A stretch of DNA of 64,000 nt. Origin: Ruegeria atlantica (GTDB taxonomy: Bacteria > Pseudomonadota > Alphaproteobacteria > Rhodobacterales > Rhodobacteraceae). Shown piece after piece: positions 47,446 through 55,553 of this stretch. The position numbers and the translations under genes are program-made. The stretch lies in NCBI RefSeq assembly GCF_001458195.1, contig NZ_CYPU01000073.1, positions 80,393 through 144,392 of the forward strand, given 5' to 3'. The notes under the pieces were generated by a model. The model ran no database searches. It was not told where the DNA came from and saw nothing but the letters and a program-made list of their open reading frames with translations. Positions within the stretch are counted from its first letter, which is position 1, and the number at the start of each line of letters is the position of its first letter.

Positions 47446-48060
47446 ATGGAGGACCTGACCTCTGCTCCACAATACGTTCGCGGCGTGGATAACGCCGCGG
47501 ACGAATTGGGCGACGATGTGTTGCTCAGGCAGTTTGCCGATGGCGATGCTGCGGCGGCGCGCGTTCTCACCGATCGGCTTGCGCCGCGCAGCTTATCAGT
47601 GGCCCTTCGGTTTCTGGGCAATCGCGCCGAGGCTGAAGATGTGACACAAGATGCGATGATGCGCCTGTGGCAGATGGCACCCGATTGGGTGCCCGGTCAG
47701 GCCAAAGTATCGACATGGCTCTATCGCGTGACGCTAAATCTGTGTGTTGATCTGCGCCGCAAAAAGACGCCGGACCGACTGGCGGATGTGCCAGAGCCAG
47801 CAGATGAAAAGGCCAGTGCGGCCGTTCGTCTGCAGGACGCAGCCCGAAAGGATGCCCTGCAAATGGCACTATCACAACTGCCGGAGCGTCAACGACAAGC
47901 TGTTGTTTTGCGGCATATTGAGGAATTGCCCAACCCTGAAATTGCTGGGATCATGGGTATTTCGGTGGAAGCGGTGGAAAGCCTTACGGCACGAGGAAAA
48001 CGGTCGTTAGCGGCGATTCTGGCCGGGCGACGTGATGAACTGGGGTACGACGATGACTGA
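47446..48060 (+). CDS. ECF-type RNA polymerase sigma factor
   Basis: A 204-residue group IV sigma factor. Sigma-2 region: AEDVTQDAMMRLWQMAPDW near residues 63-83, then a LYRVTLNLCVDLRRKK helix. Sigma-4 region: QLPERQRQAVVLRHIEELPNPEIAGIMGISVEAVESLTARGKRSL (anchor LPERQRQAVVLRHIEEL, helix-turn-helix). It directs transcription of an unknown regulon, often its own operon. The start is ATG 47446. Followed in a 8-base overlap by a small membrane protein, the usual place for an anti-sigma factor. Confidence 0.94.
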   Translation: MEDLTSAPQYVRGVDNAADELGDDVLLRQFADGDAAAARVLTDRLAPRSLSVALRFLGNRAEAEDVTQDAMMRLWQMAPDWVPGQAKVSTWLYRVTLNLCVDLRRKKTPDRLADVPEPADEKASAAVRLQDAARKDALQMALSQLPERQRQAVVLRHIEELPNPEIAGIMGISVEAVESLTARGKRSLAAILAGRRDELGYDDD

Positions 48061-48406
48061 CGACAAAGACAATCTGGATCTGTTGTTCGCCCAAGCCCGG
48101 CAGGATCGGCATGAGTTGCCGGATGATCTGGCTGTGCGCATTCTCACCGACGCGGAATCTGTTCGGCTGGGTCGCCTGAAGCCAGATGAGCCAAAGACAA
48201 ACTCTCTTTGGGCGCGCCTTCTGGCCGGGTTTGGCGGCTGGCAGGGAATGGGCGGTTTGGTTGCTGTCAGTATGGCGGGTGTCTGGATCGGCTTTTCAGC
48301 ACCGGCATTTCTGCCTGATCCTGCCAATTACATTTACGCGCAGGATGTTAGTTTCGTGGTCGCTGACCTAAGTCTGGATACGAGTTTTCTGGAGGACGCC
48401 GAATGA
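48053..48406 (+). CDS. Putative anti-sigma / membrane protein
   Basis: A 117-residue protein with a soluble N-terminal half (NLDLLFAQARQDRHELPDDLAVRILTDAE), one hydrophobic segment (GMGGLVAVSMAGVWIGFSA, near residues 66-85) and a short periplasmic tail. It lacks the zinc anti-sigma H-x3-C-x2-C motif. Because it overlaps the sigma gene by 8 bases and is membrane-tethered, an anti-sigma function is inferred from position. Its stop overlaps the next ATG by 4 bases. Not recognised as a named family. Confidence 0.75.
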   Translation: MTDDKDNLDLLFAQARQDRHELPDDLAVRILTDAESVRLGRLKPDEPKTNSLWARLLAGFGGWQGMGGLVAVSMAGVWIGFSAPAFLPDPANYIYAQDVSFVVADLSLDTSFLEDAE

Positions 48407-48876
48407 GCGATAGTCCCAAACCCAAAAACCGCTGGATATCGATTCTGCTGGTCATCTCGCTGGCCTTGAACCTGTTGATCGTCGGCGTTGCCCTGGGGAC
48501 CGCGCTGCGGGTCAAAGGGGGGGATCATGCAAAATCTCCGCCAGGTTTTGGTTCGGCGCTGTATCGTGCGCTGCCAAAGGAAGAGCGTAAAGCCATGCGG
48601 GGCGAGCTGTTCGATCGACACAAAAAGGGTGCACACAACCGATCCCAGGATTTTGCCCAACTCAGCACTGCTTTGCGGGCAAACCCCTTTGACGCTGCGG
48701 CGGTTCAGGCCCTGCTGGACCAACAAGCGCAGTCCATGGCGGACCTGCAGGATGCCCTGCAGCAAGAGTGGTTGGCCCGGGTTGAAGCCATGAGCGATGA
48801 AGAGCGTCTGGTCTATGCCGACCGGCTGGAAGAGGTTGTTAAACGAGGCCCGCGTGGCCACAAGAAAAAGGACTGA
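48403..48876 (+). CDS. Periplasmic heavy-metal sensor / CpxP-like protein
   Basis: A 157-residue protein with an N-terminal membrane anchor (ISILLVISLALNLLIVGVALG, residues 12-32). An all-helical periplasmic part follows: ALPKEERKAMRGELFDRHKKGAHNRSQDFAQLSTALRANPFD and QEWLARVEAMSDEERLVYADRLEEV (anchors LPKEERKAMRGEL, MSDEERLVYADRLEEV). This is the heavy-metal-resistance/CpxP fold that senses envelope stress or metal in ECF-linked systems such as CnrX. It begins in an ATGA overlap with the putative anti-sigma gene and is last in the operon. Confidence 0.85.
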   Translation: MSDSPKPKNRWISILLVISLALNLLIVGVALGTALRVKGGDHAKSPPGFGSALYRALPKEERKAMRGELFDRHKKGAHNRSQDFAQLSTALRANPFDAAAVQALLDQQAQSMADLQDALQQEWLARVEAMSDEERLVYADRLEEVVKRGPRGHKKKD

Positions 48877-48881
48877 GGGTT

Positions 48882-50270
48882 TCAGGCAGCGCTCTGCCTG
48901 ATCCTTACTTGATTGCGACCAGCCTTCTTGGCTGCATAAAGCGCAGTATCGGCGGATTTCAGCAACCGTTCCGCCGGGTCACCAGGGGGCAGGGGCGGGA
49001 TCGGTGCCGTCAGGCCGATGCTAATGGTGACTGGCACAGGGGCCGAGGTGTCGGGCAGAGAAAAAGGTGTCTTGCTGATACAGTCGCGCAGGGTTTTAGC
49101 CAAATCCATCGCACCCGCCTGAGAGCAGTCAGGCAGACCTATCATAAACTCCTCTCCCCCGATGCGCGCGACAAAACCCGCCGCGCCAACCGTGCGCTTC
49201 ATGCGCTTTGCGGCCTCGGTCAAAACCTGGTCGCCGCTGACATGCCCAAAACGGTCGTTGATGGTTTTGAAATGATCCAGGTCTGCCAACATGACAACGA
49301 AACCGTGACCGGTTTGCGATGGTTGTCGCGCCATCTGATCCATGGCTTTCATTGCATAGCGACGGTTGTGCAACCCAGTCAGGGGATCGACCCATGACTC
49401 AGCGAGCCCGCGCTTTAATGAGGCGCGCATTTGGTCCATTCGGGCCTTTCGCGCGATCTGGTTATCCAGATGTAGTTTAACCTCTTCGAGGTAGAACCCC
49501 CCCATACACACGGCGTCAGCGCCACGATCCAGCGCCTCGCTCGCCATTGTCGCATTTTCATCGGCCAAGACGGCGATCAATACGGTATGCCGAGTTGCCC
49601 CCCGTGACTTCAGTTCCGCCAACGTACTCAGGCCCGCGGCCGTCGTATCTATTTCGATTAGGATCGCGTCTGGCACTGGCCCTGACAGTAAAGCACGCAT
49701 GTTCGAAGCTGCATGTGTGCTTAGGCTGTGATGCGATCTCTCGGACAACGCGGATTTCCACAATGTCCCGATCCGGGCGCTTTGGGTCAGTATGGCCACA
49801 TGGGCCGATTTCGACGGCGTAATCAGCTCGGTCGCGGGTTCTGCAAATCCGACTGGATGTGATCCGCCGCCCAGCTGAAGCTCTTGGGTTTCAGCGCGCG
49901 CGCGCAGCAGACTGCGAATTCGCGCCAGAAGCAGGGTGTCCTTGAACGGGGCTGCCAACACGTCGTCCAACCCATCCGACAGTGCCTGCAATCTTGCCGC
50001 CTTGTCGTTCTGCGGCGCGATTGCAACGACCGGTACATCGGCCAATCCCGCGTTGGCCATCACCAGTCTTTTGACGTCCGCAGCCGAGCCATCGGGCAGC
50101 GTTTGTGCCACCAGCACCAGATCGGGGCGCGTGCGACTTAGCAGCCCGGCCAGCCCATGCAGCTTTTCAGCCTGAACCACGTGGTACCACGCTGCCGTCA
50201 GCTGAACTTTTAGCATAATGCGATTGGTCGAAGTCCCGTCGAGGACAAGGATGGTTCCCTGCACGGACAT
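48882..50270 (-). CDS. PleD-like diguanylate cyclase with two degenerate receiver domains
   Basis: A 462-residue protein: two response-regulator receiver folds followed by a GGDEF domain making c-di-GMP. First receiver (residues 5-120): the phospho-Asp is Ala55 (LVLVAQT) and the Lys is missing (VLAAPFK). Second receiver: Asp is replaced by Glu in ILIEIDT. The cyclase has DPLTGLHNRRYAM, DLDHFKTINDRFGH and an intact GGEEF, but no RxxD inhibitory site (GAAG at that place). ATG at 50270 (MSVQGTILVL) was chosen over 50291, by PleD similarity and a GGTGG box. Divergent from the DUF3572 gene. Confidence 0.88.
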   Translation of the reverse strand: MSVQGTILVLDGTSTNRIMLKVQLTAAWYHVVQAEKLHGLAGLLSRTRPDLVLVAQTLPDGSAADVKRLVMANAGLADVPVVAIAPQNDKAARLQALSDGLDDVLAAPFKDTLLLARIRSLLRARAETQELQLGGGSHPVGFAEPATELITPSKSAHVAILTQSARIGTLWKSALSERSHHSLSTHAASNMRALLSGPVPDAILIEIDTTAAGLSTLAELKSRGATRHTVLIAVLADENATMASEALDRGADAVCMGGFYLEEVKLHLDNQIARKARMDQMRASLKRGLAESWVDPLTGLHNRRYAMKAMDQMARQPSQTGHGFVVMLADLDHFKTINDRFGHVSGDQVLTEAAKRMKRTVGAAGFVARIGGEEFMIGLPDCSQAGAMDLAKTLRDCISKTPFSLPDTSAPVPVTISIGLTAPIPPLPPGDPAERLLKSADTALYAAKKAGRNQVRIRQSAA

Positions 50271-50357
50271 ATCTGCCACCGTTGATTGCATGCGTCGCCA
50301 AAGTGTTTATGAGTCTGGTTAACAAACCCTTTCCAAGTGCATATTCGAGGCCTCTTT

Positions 50358-50639
50358 ATGCCGATCACCGCCCAATCCGCCGAAACGCTTGCCCTGAACG
50401 TCCTTGGCTGGCTGGTCGGGAATGACGAATTGCTGCCGATCTTTTTGGGCTCGACGGGTGCATCCACCGAGGATTTGCGGGTTCGCGCATCAGAGTCGGA
50501 GTTCCTGAGTTCGGTTCTTGAATTCTTGATGCTTGACGATTCGTGGGTGATCGCCTTTTGTGACGCCAATTCCGTGCCCTATGACCTGCCGGGTCAGGCG
50601 CGGGCTGTTTTGTCCGGTGGCGACGTTCACTGGACCTGA
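50358..50639 (+). CDS. DUF3572 family protein
   Basis: A 93-residue helical protein of the DUF3572 family, known only as conserved in Alphaproteobacteria. Core: AETLALNVLGWLVGNDELLPIFLGSTGASTEDLR and SVLEFLMLDDSWVIAFCDANSVPYDLPGQARAVL (anchors ALNVLGWLVGNDELL, PYDLPGQARAVLSGG). The ATG at 50358 is the family start. No function known. It lies divergently from the PleD-like gene (87-bp gap), the same local order I recall in other Rhodobacterales. Confidence 0.85.
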   Translation: MPITAQSAETLALNVLGWLVGNDELLPIFLGSTGASTEDLRVRASESEFLSSVLEFLMLDDSWVIAFCDANSVPYDLPGQARAVLSGGDVHWT

Positions 50640-50664
50640 TTCAATTCACTGACAGGAGCATGTA

Positions 50665-51357
50665 ATGCCCATCGATGCGATCTTGTTCGACAAGGACGGA
50701 ACACTGTTTGACTTTGCGGACACATGGGGTGGTTTCGGGCGCAGCGTGTTGGAAAAGCTGTCAGATGGCGACCAAAAGCGGGCAGCCGAACTGGGCCAGG
50801 CCATCGGCTTTGATCCGGTTTCGGAGGAATATGCCGACGACAGCATCGTGATTGCGGGGACCGTCGAGGAGATCGCCGAAGCCCTTGCACCCTATTTCCC
50901 GGATATGGCCAGCGATGAGCTGATCGACATTCTGAACACGGAATCGGCGACAGCGACACAGGCTCCGGCTGTTCCGCTGGTTCCCTTCCTCGATGCTTTG
51001 CGGCAGGCGGGCCTAAAACTGGGTGTAGCCACGAATGACGGGGAAATGCCTGCGCTGCAACATCTCGCCTCAGTCGGGATTCGCGACCACTTCGATTTTG
51101 TTGCTGGCTACGACAGCGGCCATGGGTTCAAACCCGGGCCTGGGCAATTGATTGCCTTTTCAACCCATGTTGGTGTCGACCCGTCGCGTGTGGCGATGGT
51201 GGGGGACAGCCTGCATGACCTGCAGGCCGGGCGAGCTGCCGGAATGACCACAATCGGTGTGCTGACGGGGTTGGCGCCGGCCGAGGCGCTTGCGCCGATG
51301 GCAGATGTCGTGCTGCCGGATATTGGTCACATTCCTGCTTGGTTGGCTGAAAACTGA
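50665..51357 (+). CDS. HAD-superfamily phosphatase
   Basis: A 230-residue hydrolase. Motif I FDKDGTLFDF with nucleophile and acid Asp, helical cap (LEKLSDGDQKRAAELGQAIGFDP), motif II GVATNDGEMPALQ, motif III Lys in HGFKPGPGQL and motif IV MVGDSLHDLQAGRAAG. Resembles phosphoglycolate phosphatases and pyrophosphatases, but substrate is open. AGGAG lies 8 bases before ATG. It follows DUF3572 by 25 bases, so they may share a transcript. Confidence 0.87.
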   Translation: MPIDAILFDKDGTLFDFADTWGGFGRSVLEKLSDGDQKRAAELGQAIGFDPVSEEYADDSIVIAGTVEEIAEALAPYFPDMASDELIDILNTESATATQAPAVPLVPFLDALRQAGLKLGVATNDGEMPALQHLASVGIRDHFDFVAGYDSGHGFKPGPGQLIAFSTHVGVDPSRVAMVGDSLHDLQAGRAAGMTTIGVLTGLAPAEALAPMADVVLPDIGHIPAWLAEN

Positions 51358-51437
51358 TCCAGCTTCGGCTGAATTCGACTGTCCAAGTAATGAAACCGAC
51401 AAACCTTGTCGCAGACAGAGCGGCCACTGGGCCGACT

Positions 51438-51469
51438 TCCGGGCTTGCTTGATGAAAGCAAGTTCCGGA
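51438..51469 (+). promoter_or_regulatory. Hairpin partly covering the ribosome-binding site of the MttB-like gene
   Basis: TCCGGG-CTTGCTT, loop GATGA, AAGCAAG-T-TCCGGA: 7 bp (51444-51450 with 51456-51462), then one bulged base and 5-6 further pairs (51438-51443 with 51464-51469). The outer strand includes GGA of the GGAGGG Shine-Dalgarno at 51467-51472. This could control translation, or simply fold there. Seen: complementarity. Inferred: function. Confidence 0.45.
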
Positions 51470-51477
51470 GGGATCCA

Positions 51478-53037
51478 ATGGCTGACACACAGACTCGCAA
51501 ACGGCGCGGAGGGGGACGGGCAGGTGCGGCGGCGCGCAGGGGCAGCGCGGTGATCGACCAAATGCCGTGGAACCCGCCGATCAATACCGACAAACCCACC
51601 GAACCGCTGGACCAGGCTGGAATCGAAGCGATCCACGAGGGGGCCATGCGCATCCTCGAAGAGATCGGGATCGAGTTCTACAACGAAGAAGCCCTTGGCA
51701 TCCTGAAAGAGGCGGGCTGTACGATCAATGGCGACAACGTTCGTATGGGTCGTGACTTTGTGATGGAAATGGTGGCCAAAGCGCCATCAAAGTTCACGAT
51801 CACGCCGCGAAATCCTGACAAGACGATTGAAGTCGGTGGCAAAACCCTGTTGTTCGGGAACGTGTCTTCTCCTCCGAATTACTGGGATCTCGAGATCGGT
51901 ACCAAGGTGGCCGGAAATCGCGAGATGTGCCGGAATTTGCTGAAGCTGACGCAGTACTTCAACTGCATCCACTTTGCGGGGGGCTATCCGGTCGAACCGG
52001 TCGATATACACGCCAGCGTCCGACATCTGGACGTGCTCTATGACAAGCTAACGCTGACCGACAAGGCGATGCATGCCTATTCGCTGGGTAAGGAACGCGT
52101 TGAGGACGTGATGGAAATGGTGCGGATCGCTGGGGGTCACAGCCATGAAGAGTTCGAAGCGACCCCGCGGATGTATACCAACATCAACTCGACCTCACCA
52201 TTGAAACACGACCATCCGATGATTGACGGCTGCCTGCGTCTTGCGCGGCGCGGGCAAGCAATTGTCGTGACGCCGTTCACATTGGCCGGTGCGATGGCGC
52301 CCGTTACGATGGCCGGTGCGGTTGCGCAATCCTTGGCCGAGGCGCTATGCGCAATTGCGCTGTTCCAATATGTCCGGCCGGGAATTCCCTGTGTTATCGG
52401 GACGTTCACCTCCAACGTTGATATGAAATCGGGCGCGCCTGCGTTTGGAACGCCCGAATATATGCGCTCAACCCAGATGACCGGCCAAATGGCAAGACAC
52501 TATGGTTTGCCGATGCGGTCTTCGGGCGTGTGCGCGGCGAACGTACCCGATGGGCAAGCTGTGTGGGAGACGTCAAACTCACTTTGGGCTGCTGTGCAGT
52601 CGGGTACCAACATGGTGTATCACGCGGCCGGATGGCTTGAGGGCGGGCTGATTGCGAGCCCCGAAAAATTCATTATGGATTGTGAAATTCTGCAGCAAAT
52701 CCAGCGATACATGCAGCCTGAGATTACAGCAACAGGCCCGGACGAAATCGCGCTGGATGCGATCAAGGCCGTTGGGAATGATGGCCATTTCTTTGGTATT
52801 CAGCACACCCAGGACCGCTACACGACCGCGTTTTATCAGCCGTTCCTGAGCGATTGGAAAAACTATGAAGGTTGGGACGTGGCTGGCGGCATCTGGACCG
52901 CTGAGCGCGCCCACCACATGTTCAAGGAAATCGTAACCAGCTTTGAGCCCCCGCCGATAGATGACGGGATTCGCGAGGAGTTGGAGGACTTTGTTGCCCG
53001 CCGAAAGGCCGAGGGTGGCGCGCCGACGGATTTCTAA
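51478..53037 (+). CDS. Trimethylamine methyltransferase family protein (MttB-like, non-pyrrolysine)
   Basis: A 519-residue TIM-barrel corrinoid-linked methyltransferase relative. Family marks: IEAIHEGAMRILEEIGIEFYNEEAL at the N-terminus, and later TMAGAVAQSLAEALCAIALFQYVRPGIPCVIGTF and YGLPMRSSGVCAANVPDGQAVWETSNSLWAAVQSGTNMVYHAAGWLEGGL (anchors SGTNMVYHAAGWLEGGL). No in-frame TAG occurs, so the pyrrolysine of archaeal MttB is absent. Such homologues act on glycine betaine or other quaternary amines (MtgB-type), substrate unknown here. No corrinoid protein or corrinoid reductase gene is nearby. Strong SD (GGAGGG) 6 bases before ATG. Confidence 0.9.
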   Translation: MADTQTRKRRGGGRAGAAARRGSAVIDQMPWNPPINTDKPTEPLDQAGIEAIHEGAMRILEEIGIEFYNEEALGILKEAGCTINGDNVRMGRDFVMEMVAKAPSKFTITPRNPDKTIEVGGKTLLFGNVSSPPNYWDLEIGTKVAGNREMCRNLLKLTQYFNCIHFAGGYPVEPVDIHASVRHLDVLYDKLTLTDKAMHAYSLGKERVEDVMEMVRIAGGHSHEEFEATPRMYTNINSTSPLKHDHPMIDGCLRLARRGQAIVVTPFTLAGAMAPVTMAGAVAQSLAEALCAIALFQYVRPGIPCVIGTFTSNVDMKSGAPAFGTPEYMRSTQMTGQMARHYGLPMRSSGVCAANVPDGQAVWETSNSLWAAVQSGTNMVYHAAGWLEGGLIASPEKFIMDCEILQQIQRYMQPEITATGPDEIALDAIKAVGNDGHFFGIQHTQDRYTTAFYQPFLSDWKNYEGWDVAGGIWTAERAHHMFKEIVTSFEPPPIDDGIREELEDFVARRKAEGGAPTDF

Positions 53038-53157
53038 TGTAACAACAGTGACTTCCAGATTGAGACTCTGTCGGATTGCCGTCAAAACAACGTGTTTTTT
53101 GGCTATTTGTTAAGGATTATCTGTCCAGATTGGGGCGTAACCAATTTGGGGCATCTC

Positions 53158-53746
53158 ATGCATGGTCTGATCAATCGGGCAAATACAATCATTTGTTTGC
53201 GCGACTTATGGACAACCCTGCTGGCTGCGGGTGACCGAGGCTGCGGGCCTGGGTTTTGCCGAGTTTGAGGCAATGCTGCTTTATGACGACGCCATGACCG
53301 CGCAGGTTTTGGACGTGTTATGTGCTGACCTGAATCGTCCACGGGCCGAGATACTGGAGGATCTTGGGACCTATCTGGTGTCGCACCCCAATATGGAAGA
53401 TTTGCGCCGTCTGCTTCGGTTCGGCGGTGTGACATATGTCGAATTCCTGCACTCGCTGGATGACTTATCGGATCGTGCCCGCCTTGCAGTATCCGATCTG
53501 CGTCTGCCAATGCTGGAGTTGTGTGAGGTGTCACCGGCAGAATATCACTTGTACTGCTACCCCGGTCTGCCAGGCTATTCCAGCGTGATGGTCGGCGTAT
53601 TACGGGCAATTGCAGACGATTATGGAGCATTGGCCATGTTGTCGCATGAAGGGCAGCAGGCCGACGCCGAGGTCATCACGATTGCCCTTGTAGAAAGCGC
53701 CTTTGCCGAAGGGCGTCATTTCGATCTTGGGGCGCGCAAGTCATGA
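53158..53746 (+). pseudogene. H-NOX-like (heme NO-binding) domain gene, frameshifted at codon 8
   Basis: The protein should start MHGLINRA at 53158. One extra A in the AAA at 53181-53183 then breaks the frame; skipping it restores AIQSFVCATYGQPCWLRVTEAAGLGFAEF, read in parts IQSFVCATYG and PCWLRVTEAAG, the H-NOX N-terminus. From 53183 on, the frame is open to 53746. A shorter product could start at GTG 53231 (171 residues). The proximal heme His expected in FLHSLDDL-x is Ser (53468-53470), and the Y-x-S-x-R motif is absent. The start of the downstream cyclase overlaps its stop (ATGA), as in H-NOX/GGDEF pairs. Confidence 0.8.
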
Positions 53747-54753
53747 TGCAAGCCTCTGAACTCTCGGCTCTTTTGGACACGTTGTGCCCCATGTTCGTGA
53801 TGGTGGATGACAAGGGCATGATCGTAAACGCAGGACCAACGCTGCAAAAGCTCCGTCCGGTCCATCCGATGCGGGGTCGCGGTTTTCTGGACGTTTTTGA
53901 ACTTGTGCGACCGCGAACAATAACAACGATTTCCACGCTGTTATCTCTGACCGGTGGCAAGGTACATTTGAAGTTTCACGACGAGCCTCGGACCGCGCTG
54001 ACGGGGCTGATCGCGCCTTTGCCAAAAGGGAACGGGGCAATCATTAACCTGTCCTTGGGGATTTCTATCTTGGACGCTGTTCGTGACTATGCCCTGACCA
54101 GCGCGGATTTCTCTGGCACGGATCTGGCGATCGAACTGCTGTACCTGGTTGAGGCGAAAACAGCCGCGATGGAGGCATCGCGCTCACTGAACCTGCGACT
54201 GCAGGGAGCTATGCTGGCGGCTGAAGAACAGGCGGTGACAGACATGTTGACGGGGTTGAAAAACCGCCGTGCGATGGATGTGGTTCTCGGCCACCTGATC
54301 TCGGCCAATTGCGCTTTTGCGCTTATGCATTTGGACTTGGATTTCTTCAAAAGTGTCAACGACCGCCTTGGCCATGCGGCGGGGGACTTTGTGTTGCAAC
54401 AGGCCGCGCGCATTATGGAGGAAGAAACACGAACTGAGGACACGGTCGCCCGGATCGGTGGTGATGAGTTTGTCGTCATTTTTAAAGGCCTGGTCGACGA
54501 AAGTGTCCTGTCTGACATAGCGGGGCGCCTGATCAGCAGGCTATGCCAACCCATGATGTTTCAGGGTACCAAGTGTAAGATTTCAGCTAGCATCGGAACG
54601 GCCTTGTCCACGCAATTTGGCACGCCGGACGCGGCAGAGCTGCTGAATGCAGCGGATCAGGCGCTGTACGTGGCAAAGCGGCAGGGACGGTCGCGGCATT
54701 GTCTGTACTCGGCACTTGCGGCTTCTGGGCTGAAACCGGCCAGTTCGCAATGA
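53743..54753 (+). CDS. HNOB-associated diguanylate cyclase (GGDEF)
   Basis: A 336-residue c-di-GMP synthase. The N-terminal 130 residues form a PAS-like HNOBA module (ALLDTLCPMFVMVDDKGMIVNAG and GRGFLDVFELVRPR). Then a helical linker with a likely coiled coil (LLYLVEAKTAAMEASRSLNL). The GGDEF domain has DMLTGLKNRRAMDVVL, DLDFFKSVNDRLGHAAGD and an intact GGDEF. An RxxD inhibitory site (RTED) lies five residues before it. It is cytoplasmic, and meant to be controlled by the H-NOX protein encoded just upstream; if that gene is dead it may run unregulated. ATGA overlap with the H-NOX stop. Confidence 0.92.
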   Translation: MMQASELSALLDTLCPMFVMVDDKGMIVNAGPTLQKLRPVHPMRGRGFLDVFELVRPRTITTISTLLSLTGGKVHLKFHDEPRTALTGLIAPLPKGNGAIINLSLGISILDAVRDYALTSADFSGTDLAIELLYLVEAKTAAMEASRSLNLRLQGAMLAAEEQAVTDMLTGLKNRRAMDVVLGHLISANCAFALMHLDLDFFKSVNDRLGHAAGDFVLQQAARIMEEETRTEDTVARIGGDEFVVIFKGLVDESVLSDIAGRLISRLCQPMMFQGTKCKISASIGTALSTQFGTPDAAELLNAADQALYVAKRQGRSRHCLYSALAASGLKPASSQ

Positions 54754-54784
54754 CTTCTAATTCCGCGCGGGGCGGGTATTTAAG

Positions 54785-55483
54785 TTAATCCAGCGCAATA
54801 GCCCGTGTCAGAATTTCCGAAATATGGCGCTTGATCGGGGGAAGATCTCCGACAACCGGCATCACGTGGCCTTTGAACCGCGCTCGCTCTAATTCCTGTG
54901 GCACGTCCTCCAAAACATGCCCGCCGGTGCAGGCAAAGAAGGGCAAGCATAGAGATTGATCGCCAGCCCCGGTCGCGGCCTCGGCAATGGACGGGGCCTC
55001 TTCCACGAATCCGATGCGGATGGATTGGAAGGTCATGCACCGGGCCAGTTCCCTGGAAAACTCAATGGCGACAGCTGATGGATTGCGGCTACGGCCCGAT
55101 CCATGAGCCGCCAGAACCAGATCCGTTTTGCCCGCGTCCCACCCCTTGCCTGATAGTGCATCCAGCAACGCGCCCGCAGCCAAAGCGGGGAGGTCTGGGT
55201 CAACGCCCAGCGGGTCCAGAATTTGGATGCTTCCATCACCCAGACGCTTGGGCAATGCACTTGTCACGAACCACCCCTTGGCCATGAAAAGGGGATAGAT
55301 GACAGTGTCGTCGGGCAGTTCATCCAAACGAGCCTCAAGCATGCCTGGTGCAGCAAGCGTAGCTGATTGAACGCTGACGCCATCGCAATACGAATCGACC
55401 TCTGCCGCATAAGAAGCTAGCGCCGCTTCGGCAGGGGCCGGGTCCGAGGGTTGGCCGTGGGCGACGATCAGGGCGTGCGGCAT
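54785..55483 (-). CDS. CbiX/sirohydrochlorin chelatase family protein
   Basis: A 232-residue chelatase-fold protein. The N-terminal HALIVAHGQPSDP and the second-half LVLAAHGSGRSRNPSA are the paired chelatase His motifs. FFACTGGHVLEDVPQEL lies in the C-terminal half. The two-domain CbiX-like form inserts Co or Fe into sirohydrochlorin for B12 or siroheme; metal and pathway are open as no cobalamin genes are adjacent. It stands alone, convergent with the cyclase gene (31-bp gap). Confidence 0.86.
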   Translation of the reverse strand: MPHALIVAHGQPSDPAPAEAALASYAAEVDSYCDGVSVQSATLAAPGMLEARLDELPDDTVIYPLFMAKGWFVTSALPKRLGDGSIQILDPLGVDPDLPALAAGALLDALSGKGWDAGKTDLVLAAHGSGRSRNPSAVAIEFSRELARCMTFQSIRIGFVEEAPSIAEAATGAGDQSLCLPFFACTGGHVLEDVPQELERARFKGHVMPVVGDLPPIKRHISEILTRAIALD

Positions 55484-55553
55484 TTAGGAGTATCCTGTGG
55501 CTTTTCAGTTAGGTGTGTCCGGCTGGTACAAAGTCAATCCGCGGAACGTCACG

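Noticed and set aside
48892..48909. Terminator at CAGGCAG-CGCT-CTGCCTG
   Set aside because: It is a 7-bp palindrome overlapping the cyclase stop region, without a T-tract on either strand.
51478..53037. Pyrrolysine-containing MttB
   Set aside because: No in-frame TAG within the gene and no pyl genes visible in the window.
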